Positions 31,305 through 40,028 of a stretch of DNA of 64,000 nt are shown piece by piece. The position numbers and the translations under genes were made by a program. The stretch's first letter is position 1; every line of letters begins with the position of its first letter. Source of the DNA: Streptomyces sp. TRM68416. GTDB taxonomy: Bacteria; Actinomycetota; Actinomycetes; Streptomycetales; Streptomycetaceae. Under the pieces are notes generated by a model, which worked only from the letters and a program-made list of their open reading frames with translations, was not told the DNA's origin and made no database searches. Where the stretch lies: the NCBI RefSeq assembly GCF_014596915.1, contig NZ_JACVWU010000008.1, positions 1 to 64,000 on the forward strand. The letters run 5' to 3'.

Positions 31305-33533
31305 GTGGCAGCACTCGCACGCTGGTGTGTCCAGCGCCGCCTCGTCGCCGTTCTGCTGTGGCTCCTCGCCTTCGGCGGGGTGACCGCGGGAGCGGCCGTC
31401 GCAGGCGCCGCCTACTCGAACGACTACCAGGTCCCCGGCACCGAGTCGGGCCGCGCCACCCAGCTGCTCCAGGACGGCTTCCCCGGCCTCGGCGGCGACA
31501 GCGACACGGTCGTCTGGCACACCGACTCCGGCACCGTCCGCGCCGCCGACGTGCAGCAGACGATGAATCGCGCCCTGGAGGAGATCGCCGGCCTGCCCGG
31601 CGTGGCCGCGGTGGCCGGCCCCTACGACGACCGCGGCGCGGGCCAGGTCAGCGCGGACGGGCGTACCGCCTACGCCACCGTCGTCTTCGAGGACACGGCC
31701 GAGAACATCGACCGGGCCGAGGCCCAGGCCGTGGTGGACACCGCGCAGGCCGCCGGGACCGACGGGCTCCAGGTGGAGCTGGGCGGCAGCGCCGTCGCGC
31801 TCACCGAGTCCTCCGGCGGGCATCTCGCCGAGGTGGTCGGCGTGGCCGTAGCGGCGGTCGTCCTCTTCCTCGCCTTCGGCTCGCTCGCCGCCGCACTGCT
31901 GCCCATCGCCACCGCCCTGGTCGGCGTCGGCACCGCCTACGCGGGGATCGTGCTGCTCGGGCATGCCATGACCGTCGCCGACTTCGCGCCCATGCTCGGC
32001 ATGCTCATCGGCCTCGGCGTCGGCATCGACTACGCGCTGTTCATCGTGACCAGACACCGGCGCGGCCTGAAGCGCGGACTGCCCGTCGCCGAGTCGATCG
32101 CGAACGCCGTCGCGACCACCGGACGCGCGGTCGTCTTCGCGGGTGCCACCGTTTGCATCGCCCTGCTGGGCATGCTCATCCTGCGGCTCGGCTTCCTCAA
32201 CGGCGTCGCCGTCGCCGCCTCCCTGACCGTGGTGCTCACCGTCGCCGCCTCGGTGACCCTGCTGCCCGCCCTGCTCTCCTTCATCGGCATGCGCGCCCTG
32301 AGCCGCCGCGAGCGGCGCAGGCTCGCCGAGCACGGACCCGAGCCCGAGCTGCCGACCGGCTTCGCCGCCCGCTGGTCGGCGTTCGTCGAGCGCCACCCCA
32401 AACTGCTCGGCGCCCTCGCCCTGGTCGTCATCACCGTCCTCGCCCTGCCCACCCTCGGCCTCCGCCTCGGCACCTCCGACCAGGGCAACAACCCCGGGAC
32501 CTCGACCACACGCCAGGCCTACGACCTCCTCGCCGACGGCTTCGGACCCGGCGTGAACGGCCCGCTCACCCTGGTCACGCACGTCGACGGCGCCGCCGAC
32601 CGGCTCGCCCTGGACAACCTCGACGCCACCCTGCGCACCACCGAGGGCGTCGCGTCGGTGACGCCGGTGACGTACGACGCGGGCGGCGACACCGCGTACC
32701 TCACCGTGCTGCCCGAGTCCTCGCCGCAGTCCGAGCGCACGAGCGAACTGGTGGAGCGGCTGCGTTCCGACGTGCTGCCCCGCGCCGAGACCGGCACCTC
32801 GCTCGACATCCACGTCGGCGGCATGACGGCCGGCTACGACGACTTCGCCGACGTCATCGTCGGCAAGCTGCCGCTCTTCGTAGGCGTCGTCGTCGGCCTC
32901 GGCTGCGTCCTGCTGCTGCTCGCCTTCCGGTCCGTCGGCATCCCGCTGAAGGCCGCCGCGATGAACATCGCCGCCGTCGCCGCCGCGTTCGGTGTCGTCG
33001 TCGCCGTCTTCCAGTGGGGCTGGGGGAGCGAGTTCCTGGGCCTCGGCCGCGCCGGGCCGATCGAGCCCTTCCTCCCCGTGATCATGGTGTCGGTCCTCTT
33101 CGGGCTCTCCATGGACTACCAGGTCTTCCTCGTCAGCCGGATGTACGAGGAGTGGCTGGAGACCGGCGACAACCGGCGTGCCGTCCGGATCGGCCTCGCC
33201 GAGACCAGCCGGGTGATCAACTCCGCCGCGGTCATCATGATCTCGGTCTTCCTCGCCTTCGTCCTCAGCGGCGACCGCGTGATCGCCATGTTCGGCATCG
33301 CGCTCGCCGCCGCCGTCGCCCTGGACGCCTTCGTCCTGCGCACCCTCCTCGTCCCCGCCCTCATGCACCTCCTCGGCGGCGCCAACTGGTGGCTGCCGCG
33401 CCGGCTGGACGCCCTGCTGCCGCGGATCAGCATCGAGCCGCCCGAGTGCCGCGCCGCCCATGAGAGGCTGGCCGACGTCGTGGAGGAGCTGGAGAAGGAG
33501 CGACGGGAAGATGTACGCGATATCGCTGGGTGA
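31305..33533 (+). CDS. MMPL/RND family membrane exporter
   Basis: 742 aa, GTG start with GGGAG upstream. Two repeats of one TM helix, an external loop and five TM helices. The charged/aromatic pairs typical of MMPL proton relay are present: GLGVGIDYALFIVTRHRRG and FGLSMDYQVFLVSRMYEE. MMPL proteins export lipids, siderophores or drugs using the proton gradient. No adjacent biosynthetic genes point to a substrate. The next gene starts inside its 3' end. Confidence 0.92.
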   Translation: MAALARWCVQRRLVAVLLWLLAFGGVTAGAAVAGAAYSNDYQVPGTESGRATQLLQDGFPGLGGDSDTVVWHTDSGTVRAADVQQTMNRALEEIAGLPGVAAVAGPYDDRGAGQVSADGRTAYATVVFEDTAENIDRAEAQAVVDTAQAAGTDGLQVELGGSAVALTESSGGHLAEVVGVAVAAVVLFLAFGSLAAALLPIATALVGVGTAYAGIVLLGHAMTVADFAPMLGMLIGLGVGIDYALFIVTRHRRGLKRGLPVAESIANAVATTGRAVVFAGATVCIALLGMLILRLGFLNGVAVAASLTVVLTVAASVTLLPALLSFIGMRALSRRERRRLAEHGPEPELPTGFAARWSAFVERHPKLLGALALVVITVLALPTLGLRLGTSDQGNNPGTSTTRQAYDLLADGFGPGVNGPLTLVTHVDGAADRLALDNLDATLRTTEGVASVTPVTYDAGGDTAYLTVLPESSPQSERTSELVERLRSDVLPRAETGTSLDIHVGGMTAGYDDFADVIVGKLPLFVGVVVGLGCVLLLLAFRSVGIPLKAAAMNIAAVAAAFGVVVAVFQWGWGSEFLGLGRAGPIEPFLPVIMVSVLFGLSMDYQVFLVSRMYEEWLETGDNRRAVRIGLAETSRVINSAAVIMISVFLAFVLSGDRVIAMFGIALAAAVALDAFVLRTLLVPALMHLLGGANWWLPRRLDALLPRISIEPPECRAAHERLADVVEELEKERREDVRDIAG

Positions 33534-34086
33534 CGACGGAGCCGTCCTGCGGCCCCTGGAGCCCTGGCACGCCGAGGAGTTCCTCGCCCACCTGGAGCGG
33601 GGGCGGGAGTTCATCAACCAGTACGTCCCGTTCGGCTCCAAGGCCACCGACCCTGCCAGCGCGCGCGAGACGCTCCAGCGCTATGCCGACATGCGCGCCG
33701 CCGACACCGGGTCGCTGCACGGGCTGTGGCTGGACGGCAAGCTCGTCGGCGGAGTGCTCTTCCTGAACTTCGACGCGGAGGCCCGCAACTGCGAGGTCGG
33801 ATGCTGGCTGGAGCCCGCCGGAACCGGCCGCGGACTGATCACGCGCGCGATGCGGGTGCTCCTGGACTGGGCCTTCGGCGAGCGCGGCATGCACCGCGTG
33901 GAGTGGCACGCGGCGTCCGGCAACGAGCCCAGCATCAACGTGGCCCGGCGGCTCGGCATGAGCCGGGAGGGCGTGCTGCGGGAGAACTGGCCCCACCACG
34001 GGGTGCGGCACGACACCGAGGTGTGGGCGGTGCTCGCCCCCGAGTGGCACGCCGCACGCGCGCGTGCCGCTCACAACGATCATTAA
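33511..34086 (+). CDS. GNAT acetyltransferase (RimJ/RimL-like)
   Basis: 191 aa, ATG at 33511 with GGAG upstream, overlapping the exporter gene by 23 bp. Pattern LRPLEPWHAEEF, LVGGVLFLNFDAEARNCEVGCWLEP, GTGRGLITRAMRVLLDWAF (acetyl-CoA loop) and HRVEWHAASGNEPSINVARRLGM is the RimL-type GNAT fold that acetylates protein N termini or small amines. Translation coupled to the exporter. Confidence 0.88.
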   Translation: MYAISLGDDGAVLRPLEPWHAEEFLAHLERGREFINQYVPFGSKATDPASARETLQRYADMRAADTGSLHGLWLDGKLVGGVLFLNFDAEARNCEVGCWLEPAGTGRGLITRAMRVLLDWAFGERGMHRVEWHAASGNEPSINVARRLGMSREGVLRENWPHHGVRHDTEVWAVLAPEWHAARARAAHNDH

Positions 34087-34121
34087 GCAACCTCTCAGAG
34101 AGCGTCCGTACGGTGCGAGGC

Positions 34122-34637
34122 ATGGGAACGAGGACAGTGGACGAGACCGAGGCCAACGTGAAGACCGAAGAGGAGCCGGTGGACGTCGACGCCACCGAGG
34201 CCGATGAGGCGACGCCGCAGGAGGAGGCCCCGGAATCCCGCCCCACCTTCGTGGGCCAGGGCGCGGGCGCCGTCGTCTCCGTGGCGCTCGGCCTCGTCTC
34301 GCTGACCGGCGGCTGGATCGGCACGGTCGCCGCCGCGCGCGAGACGCTCATCGGCCAGCTGGAGACCTCGTCCGGCGCGAGCGTCGCCAAGCAGGTCCAG
34401 GAGGTCTACGGCGACGCCTGGCAGACCACCGCCCTGTGGGCCGGCCTGTTCGCGCTGCTCTCCCTGGTCATCGGCGTCGTCGTGCTCGCCCGGCCCGCGT
34501 TCGGCGTGCCCGGCGAACCGCAGCCGGTGTGGATCAAGTCGGTCGCCTGGGCGGGTGTCGCCCTCGGTGTCATCGGCCTGCTGCTGGCCGTCCTCAAGTA
34601 CACCGACGTCCTGCTCGGCCTGCCCTCGACCAGTTGA
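34122..34637 (+). CDS. Membrane protein with acidic N terminus, 171 aa
   Basis: ATG at 34122. The first 45 residues are acidic and disordered-looking (TEEEPVDVDATEADEATPQEE). Then come about four TM helices (VVSVALGLVSLTGGWIGTV, TALWAGLFALLSLVIGVVVLA, SVAWAGVALGVIGLLLAVL) with a soluble loop AKQVQEVYGDAWQ. No known domain. Likely cotranscribed with the acetyltransferase. Confidence 0.7.
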   Translation: MGTRTVDETEANVKTEEEPVDVDATEADEATPQEEAPESRPTFVGQGAGAVVSVALGLVSLTGGWIGTVAAARETLIGQLETSSGASVAKQVQEVYGDAWQTTALWAGLFALLSLVIGVVVLARPAFGVPGEPQPVWIKSVAWAGVALGVIGLLLAVLKYTDVLLGLPSTS

Positions 34638-34671
34638 CCTCGACCCGCGCCACCGCAGGTCCCGATGAGGG

Positions 34672-34735
34672 GTCTTAGGCCCTCCGTAAGCACCTTACGG
34701 ACGGTCTGAGGCCCCTCAGACGCGTCTAAGGCCCC
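34672..34735. promoter_or_regulatory. Array of short repeats upstream of the small protein/LAL regulator operon
   Basis: Three imperfect direct repeats GTCTTAGGCC (34672), GTCTGAGGCC (34704) and GTCTAAGGCC (34724), plus inverted repeats CCGTAAG-CAC-CTTACGG (34684-34700) and GTCTGAGG-CC-CCTCAGAC (34704-34721). No U-run. They lie about 110-175 bp upstream of the gene at 34846 and look like a multi-site operator. Confidence 0.5.
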
Positions 34736-34845
34736 GCCCGCCGCCGAAGATGCGGAACTCTCCCGATGTGACCGACCCCCCTGGGAGACGAGAGTGGAGG
34801 CATCGCAGGGAGCGAGCCGAAAACCAACTCTCAACAGGGGAAACC

Positions 34846-35031
34846 ATGTTCGCGTACGAGATCCACCACTTCCGTTCCGCCGACCTCATCCGTGAGGCCC
34901 AGCACGAGCGGCTGGCCCGCGAGGCCCTGCGCGGCCGCCGCGCCGCCCGCCGGGAATCCGCACGACGCGCCGCCGAGGGCGAGGTGCATACCTCCCGCCT
35001 CAGTCGGATCCGGTCCGCCCGTACCGCATGA
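34846..35031 (+). CDS. Small basic protein, 61 aa
   Basis: ATG at 34846 with CAGGGG upstream. Sequence MFAYEIHHFRSADLIREAQHERLAREALRG followed by an arginine-rich tail (RRAARRESARRAAE). I recall similar short MFAYE proteins in many streptomycetes, but no function. Its stop overlaps the start of the LAL regulator (ATGA), so the two are probably translationally coupled. Confidence 0.7.
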   Translation: MFAYEIHHFRSADLIREAQHERLAREALRGRRAARRESARRAAEGEVHTSRLSRIRSARTA

Positions 35032-38000
35032 ACGCCAAGGGGCCGGCGGACCGCCCGGGGAAAACCGGTGCCCCGCTGTCGGAGCCGCGTGCGATGCTCT
35101 GGCCTGTGGAAACCCAGTCCGTCAGCCCGGTGTTCATCGGCCGCGCCGATGAGTTGCAGATCCTGAACGACGCGCTCGCCCGCGCAGGCGCCGGGGACAC
35201 CTCCCAGGCGTTCGGCGCGGGCGGAGAGCCGCAGGCGTTGTTGATAGGCGGTGAGGCCGGCGTCGGCAAGACGCGCCTGGTCGAGGAGTTCGCCGACGCC
35301 GCCGCCCGCAGGGGAGCCGTCGTCGCCCTCGGCGGCTGCGTCGAGATCGGCGCCGACGGGCTGCCCTTCGCACCGTTCTCCACCGCCCTGCGCGCCCTGC
35401 GCCGGGCCCTGCCGGACGAACTGGCCGCCGCTGCCGCCGGCCAGGAGAGCGAACTGGCCCGGCTGCTGCCCGAACTCGGCGAGACCGGCTCGGGACGGCA
35501 CGACGAGGAGAGCATGGCCCGCCTCTTCGAACTCACCGCCCGCCTGCTGGAACGCGTCGCCGCCGACCGCACGGTCGTGCTCGCCCTGGAGGACCTGCAC
35601 TGGGCCGACGCCTCCACCCGGCACCTCCTCGCCTACCTCGTCCGCACCCTGCGCACCGGCCGCCTCGTCGTCCTCGCCACCTACCGCTCCGACGACATCC
35701 ACCGCCGCCATCCCCTGCGCCCCCTGCTCGCCGAACTGGACCGGCTGCGCACCGTCCGCCGGATCGAGCTCGCCCGCTTCAGCCGCGCCGAGGTCGGCCG
35801 CCAGATGGCCGGCATCCTCGCCACCGAGCCCGACCCGGCCCAGGTCGACGAGGTCTTCGCACGCTCCGACGGCAACGCCTTCTTCGTCGAGGAACTCGCC
35901 GTCGCCGCCCAGGACTGCTGCTGCACCGGACTCACCGACTCCCTGCGCGACCTGCTGCTGGTCCGGGTCGAGGCCCTGCCCGAGAGCGCCCAGCGGGTCG
36001 CCCGGATCGTCGCCGAGGGCGGCTCCACCGTGGAGCACCGGCTGCTCGCCGCCGTCGCCCGGCTCCCCGAGGACGACCTCATCGAAGCGCTGCGGGCCGC
36101 CGTCCACGCCGGCATCCTGCTGCCCGCACCCGACGGCGACGGCTACCGCTTCCGCCACTCCCTGGTCCGCGAGGCCGTCAGCGACGACCTGCTGCCCGGC
36201 GAACGCTCCCGCCTCAACCGCGGCTACGCCGAGGCTCTGGAGGCCGATCCGAGCCTCGTCCCCGCCGACGAACGCGTGATGCGCCTGGCCAGCTACTGGT
36301 ACCACGCCCACGACGCCGCCAAGGCCCTGCCCGCCGTCCTCGACGCCTCCGTCGCGGCCCGCCGCCGACACGCCTACACCGAGCAACTGCGGCTGCTGGA
36401 ACGGGCGATGGAACTGTGGGACACCGTCCCCGACGAGGTCCGCGCCCGGCTGCGCCCCGTCGACTACACCGAGGTCTACCCTCCTTGCGGCTGCGACCCG
36501 GCGACCACCCCCCTGCGCTACCTCGACCTGATGGCCGAGGCCGCCGTCGCCGGCCGGCTCTGCGGGGAACGCGAACGCGCCCTGAGAACCACCAAGCGGG
36601 CCCTGCACCTGCTGGCCGACGGCGACGATCCGCTGCGCGCCGCCTGGTTCTGGATCCAGCGTTCCCGTCTCACACAGGCGCAGGCCCGCGGCGACGGCTG
36701 GCAGGAGATTGCCACCGCCCAGGAGCTGGTGCGCGGCCTGCCGCCGTCCGAGGTGCACGCCGAGGTGCTGACCACGGCCGCCTCCTGGGCCATGACCCAC
36801 AGCCCCGGCCCGGAGGCCGTCACCGCCGCCGAGCGCGCCGTCGAGTACGCGCGCATGGTCGGCGCCACCGACATCGAGCTCAACGCCCGGCTCACCCTCG
36901 GCGGGCTCCTGGTCGAGGCCGGGGACATCGAGGCCGGACTCACCCTGATGCACGAGGTCAAGGAGCAGGCGGCGGACCGGGGGCCCCTCGCCGTGCTGGG
37001 ACGCAGCTACGTCAATCTGCCGTCCGCCCTGGAAGCCATAGGCCGCTCCGAGGAAGCGGCAGGCGTCCTGCGCGAAGGGCTGCGCGTCACCCGGGAACGG
37101 GGCTTGCGGTATTCCGAGGCCTGGTGCTGGGCCAACCTCGCCGAGTCACTGATCTCCCTGGGGCGCTGGGACGAGGCGGCCGAGGCCGCGATCCAGGCCC
37201 AGCGCGCAGGACAGAACCCCGAGCCGCGCGGCATCAGCTTCAACTGCCTTGCCTATCTGTCCCTCTCCGGCGGCCAGCTCGACGAGGCCGCCCGCCACCT
37301 GGCCGAGAGCCGCGCCGCCTTCGGCACGCACGACCCCATGCCGCAGAACATCCTCCCCGTGTCCCGGCTCACCATCGAGATCGCCGCCGCCGAGGGCCGC
37401 ATCCTCGACGCCCGCGCCGAACTCCTGCGCACCCTGGACACCGGCTTCCGGCCCGGCACCCAGCGCCACGCCTGGCCCCTGCTGCTGGCCGCCGCCACCG
37501 CCGAGGCCGACGCCCGCACCCTGCCCGCCGCCGACGAAGGCCGCGCCGACACCCTCGACCGCCTCTTCGGCGCCGTCAAGTCCCTCACCACCGACGCCCC
37601 CGTCTGGCTCGCCCACGAGCTGTGGGTACGCGCCGAACTCCAGCGCGCCGAGGGCCACACCCCCCTCGACCTCTGGTCGCGGGCGGTCGCCGCGTTCGAA
37701 CACCTGCAACGCCCCTACGACCTCGCCCGCCTCCGCCTGCGTCTGGCCGAGGCCCTCCTGACGACCGGCGGCGAGGAGCAGCGGGCCCGCGCCGCGGAAC
37801 TGCTCCGCCTCGCCCACGCCGTCGCGGACCATCTGCGCGCCCGCCCCCTGGCGGAGGCCGTCACCCTGCTCGCCCAGCGCGGCCGCCTCGCCCTGACCCC
37901 CGTTCCCCGGCAGTCGTCCGCCCCCGCGGACCCCGTCGAGTCCCTCGGCCTCACCACCCGCGAACGCGACGTGCTGCGCCTGGTGTCGTCCGGCCGCACC

Positions 38001-38171
38001 AACCGCCAGATCGCCGAGGAACTGTTCATCTCCCCGAAGACGGCCAGCGTCCACGTGTCGAACATCCTGGCCAAGCTCGGCGTCTCGGGGCGGGGGGAGG
38101 CGGCGGCGGTGGCACATCGGCTGGGGATGTTCGAGGCGGGGGACGACGCGGCGCGGCTCGGTGCGGGATAG
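35028..38171 (+). CDS. LAL-family LuxR regulator (AAA ATPase, TPR, HTH)
   Basis: 1047 aa. Walker A GGEAGVGKT at 74-82, Walker B VVLALEDLHWAD near 185-195, a long helical/TPR-like middle (LRLLERAMELWD, GDIEAGLTLMHEVKEQ) and a C-terminal LuxR HTH (LTTRERDVLRLVSSGRTNRQIAEEL onward). Such large ATP-binding regulators activate secondary metabolite or catabolic genes in response to ligands. The start at 35028 overlaps the small upstream gene; a GTG at 35106 is an alternative. No biosynthetic cluster adjoins it. Confidence 0.92.
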   Translation: MNAKGPADRPGKTGAPLSEPRAMLWPVETQSVSPVFIGRADELQILNDALARAGAGDTSQAFGAGGEPQALLIGGEAGVGKTRLVEEFADAAARRGAVVALGGCVEIGADGLPFAPFSTALRALRRALPDELAAAAAGQESELARLLPELGETGSGRHDEESMARLFELTARLLERVAADRTVVLALEDLHWADASTRHLLAYLVRTLRTGRLVVLATYRSDDIHRRHPLRPLLAELDRLRTVRRIELARFSRAEVGRQMAGILATEPDPAQVDEVFARSDGNAFFVEELAVAAQDCCCTGLTDSLRDLLLVRVEALPESAQRVARIVAEGGSTVEHRLLAAVARLPEDDLIEALRAAVHAGILLPAPDGDGYRFRHSLVREAVSDDLLPGERSRLNRGYAEALEADPSLVPADERVMRLASYWYHAHDAAKALPAVLDASVAARRRHAYTEQLRLLERAMELWDTVPDEVRARLRPVDYTEVYPPCGCDPATTPLRYLDLMAEAAVAGRLCGERERALRTTKRALHLLADGDDPLRAAWFWIQRSRLTQAQARGDGWQEIATAQELVRGLPPSEVHAEVLTTAASWAMTHSPGPEAVTAAERAVEYARMVGATDIELNARLTLGGLLVEAGDIEAGLTLMHEVKEQAADRGPLAVLGRSYVNLPSALEAIGRSEEAAGVLREGLRVTRERGLRYSEAWCWANLAESLISLGRWDEAAEAAIQAQRAGQNPEPRGISFNCLAYLSLSGGQLDEAARHLAESRAAFGTHDPMPQNILPVSRLTIEIAAAEGRILDARAELLRTLDTGFRPGTQRHAWPLLLAAATAEADARTLPAADEGRADTLDRLFGAVKSLTTDAPVWLAHELWVRAELQRAEGHTPLDLWSRAVAAFEHLQRPYDLARLRLRLAEALLTTGGEEQRARAAELLRLAHAVADHLRARPLAEAVTLLAQRGRLALTPVPRQSSAPADPVESLGLTTRERDVLRLVSSGRTNRQIAEELFISPKTASVHVSNILAKLGVSGRGEAAAVAHRLGMFEAGDDAARLGAG

Positions 38172-38190
38172 TCCTGGTAGACGACCAGGA
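38172..38190 (+). promoter_or_regulatory. Hairpin overlapping the ribosome binding site of the toxin-like gene
   Basis: TCCTGGT and ACCAGGA are perfect complements around AGACG. The 3' arm shares its bases with the Shine-Dalgarno AGGAGGAG (38187-38194) of the GTG at 38197. The stem would mask that site in the message. Confidence 0.55.
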
Positions 38191-38196
38191 GGAGCC

Positions 38197-38452
38197 GTGT
38201 TGTACCAGCGAGTTCACCGAACGCGCCGCGGCGCAGCGTGACGCGATCCCCGAGGACCGTCGCAAGCTCCTGGAGCGCGGGCTCCTGAAGCTGGCCGAGG
38301 ACCCGTTCACGCCGGTGTCGCAGGCTGTGAGCGGCGAGGACATCCGCGTCGTCTCCGTCGCGCCCGGGCTGACGGTCGGCTACATGGTGCACCGGGCGTT
38401 CCTGATCCTGGTCTCCGTGGCCGTCCTCGACAAGTCGCTCATAGACGAGTAG
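38197..38452 (+). pseudogene. RelE/ParE-toxin-like gene with an early frameshift
   Basis: An excellent AGGAGGAG site precedes GTG 38197, which reads V-L-Y-Q. In that frame translation stops after 14 codons. Dropping one base near 38209 gives V-L-Y-Q-E-F-T-E-R-A-A and an open frame to 38452 (LLERGLLKLAEDPF, RVVSVAPGLTVGYMVHRAFLILVSVAVLD) of about 84 aa, resembling small RelE/ParE proteins. The long frame has no ATG, GTG or TTG of its own nearby. It may be a decayed gene, a sequencing error or recoding. No antitoxin gene adjoins. Confidence 0.6.
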
Positions 38453-38461
38453 CGGCGCGGC

Positions 38462-39628
38462 CTACGACACCTGCACCTCCAGAATCCGGTCGTCCTCGTC
38501 CGCCGGGCTGCCGCGTCCGTCCGTGTTGCTGGTCGTCAGCCACAGCTTGTCGCCGCCGGCGGAGACCACCGTGCGCAGCCGGCCGTACTCGCCCTCCAGG
38601 AAGGCCTGCGGGTCGGCCGATGCCTCCGTTCCCTGGAGGGGCACGCGCCACAGGCGCTGGCCCCTCAGCCCGGCCATCCAGATCGAGCCCTCGGCGTGGG
38701 CGATGCCGCTGGGGGAGGCCTCCTCCGTGCTCCACTGGGCCAGCGGGTTGTGGAACGCCGAGTCGTCGGACTTGCCCTCGGCCTCCGGCCAGCCGTAGTT
38801 GTCGCCGGGCTTGATCGCGTTCAGCTCGTCCCAGGTGTTCTGGCCGAACTCCGCGGCGAACAGGCGCTGCTTGGAGTCCCAGGCCAGACCCTGCACATTG
38901 CGGTGGCCGTACGAGTGGACGGGGGAGTCCGGGAAGGGGTTGCCCGGCGCGGGCTCGCCCTCGGGGGTCAGCCGCAGGATCTTGCCGCCCGGGGACTCCT
39001 TGTCCTGGGACAGGCCCTCCTCGCCGCTCTCGCCGGTGCCGACGTACAGCATCTTGTCCGGGCCGAAGGCGATCCGGCCGCCGTTGTGGACGAAGCCCTT
39101 GGGGATGCCCTTGAAGACCGTGTCGGGGGCGCCGAGCTGCTCGCCGGTGGGCTTGTCCTCGTTGTAGAGCATGCGGACGATGCGGTTGTCCGAGGCCGAG
39201 GTGAAGTAGGCGTAGACCATGCGGTCCGAGGCGTAGTCCGGGGAGAGCGCGAGGCCCATCAGACCGCCCTCACCGGCCGGGGACACCCCGGGCACCTCGC
39301 CCAGCTCCGTCTTCTTGCCGGTCTCCGTGTCGACCCGGGTGATCGTGGCCTCGTCGCGGGAGGAGACGAGCAGGTCGCCGTCGGGCAGCGGGGCCAGGCC
39401 CCACGGAGTGTTCAGACCCTCGGCGACCGTCCGGGTCACCTTGGCCGAGCCCTTCGCGGGCGGTGCCTCCTCGGTCGCCCGCGAGGGCGGCGAACCGGAC
39501 GCCGTCCCGTCCGGCGTCCGCCCGGCATCACCGCCGGCCGTTCCTCCCCCGTCGTCGGAACAGCCGGCTGTGAGCAGGAGCGCGGCAGCGGCCAGCACGG
39601 CCGACACAGCTCGACGTTGCACGATCAT
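38462..39628 (-). CDS. PQQ-dependent sugar dehydrogenase-like lipoprotein
   Basis: 388 aa, ATG at 39626-39628. Lipobox LTAGC with lipidated C23, then a Gly/Ser/Pro-rich linker (to about residue 60) and a six-bladed propeller of the soluble glucose dehydrogenase/YliI type: LNTPWGLAPLPDGDLLVSSR, GGLMGLALSPDYA, VHNGGRIAFGPDKMLYVGTGE, SYGHRNVQGLAW, NYGWPE. These enzymes oxidise aldoses with PQQ. No PQQ biosynthesis genes lie in the window. Surface-anchored. Confidence 0.88.
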   Translation of the reverse strand: MIVQRRAVSAVLAAAALLLTAGCSDDGGGTAGGDAGRTPDGTASGSPPSRATEEAPPAKGSAKVTRTVAEGLNTPWGLAPLPDGDLLVSSRDEATITRVDTETGKKTELGEVPGVSPAGEGGLMGLALSPDYASDRMVYAYFTSASDNRIVRMLYNEDKPTGEQLGAPDTVFKGIPKGFVHNGGRIAFGPDKMLYVGTGESGEEGLSQDKESPGGKILRLTPEGEPAPGNPFPDSPVHSYGHRNVQGLAWDSKQRLFAAEFGQNTWDELNAIKPGDNYGWPEAEGKSDDSAFHNPLAQWSTEEASPSGIAHAEGSIWMAGLRGQRLWRVPLQGTEASADPQAFLEGEYGRLRTVVSAGGDKLWLTTSNTDGRGSPADEDDRILEVQVS

Positions 39629-40028
39629 GGTCCCTTCGACGGCGGTCCCCAGCGCGGGCTCTACATGTCTTACACCGCTCGCGCCTCACAGGTTCCCGAT
39701 CACCAAAACCTCAACCGCACCCGACCGGTCCGCCTCGTCCCACGCGCTGGGGCCACCTCGTGGACCCCACGCCCTGGACCCGACTCGCTCCGCCGGACGT
39801 GCCGTGACGGGTCGCCGTTCGCCTGCGGGCTCGTGGTGGCCGGTCGCTCCCCCATGCTCGGCTTTGCTCGCGCGGGGGACCCCCCATCGGACCCCCATCG
39901 GACCCCCATCGCGGGGGAGCCGCTGACAGATACAGCCCCGCGCGCCTTCGGGGCGCTGCCGAGCCGCAGCCGAATGCGCCAGGTCCGCTCAAGAACAGTC
40001 CCCCCACACCCAGCCCCGCACTGCCCCC
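39629..40028. repeat. Gap between the dehydrogenase and reductase genes with repeat copy 2
   Basis: 400 bp with no gene. The first 170 bp must carry the promoter of the lipoprotein gene. From 39817 to 39988 lies a second copy of the intergenic repeat seen at 26106 (GTTCGCCTGCGGGCTCGT; ACAGCCCCGCGCGCCTTCGG; GAATGCGCCAGG). It is split by a second streptomycete motif, TCCCCCATGCTCGGCTTTGC ... GCGGGGGA, and by an 11-bp unit GGACCCCCATC repeated in tandem (39889-39911 and flanks). Confidence 0.75.

Noticed and set aside
34846..35031. Antitoxin role for the 61-aa basic protein
   Set aside because: No toxin-like gene beside it; the toxin-like fragment is 3 kb away behind the LAL gene.
36416..38196. 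Long forward open frame inside the LAL regulator gene
   Set aside because: Out of frame with the ATPase/HTH protein and made almost wholly of Arg, Pro, Gly and Ala; only its last 80 codons, after 38209, resemble a real protein.
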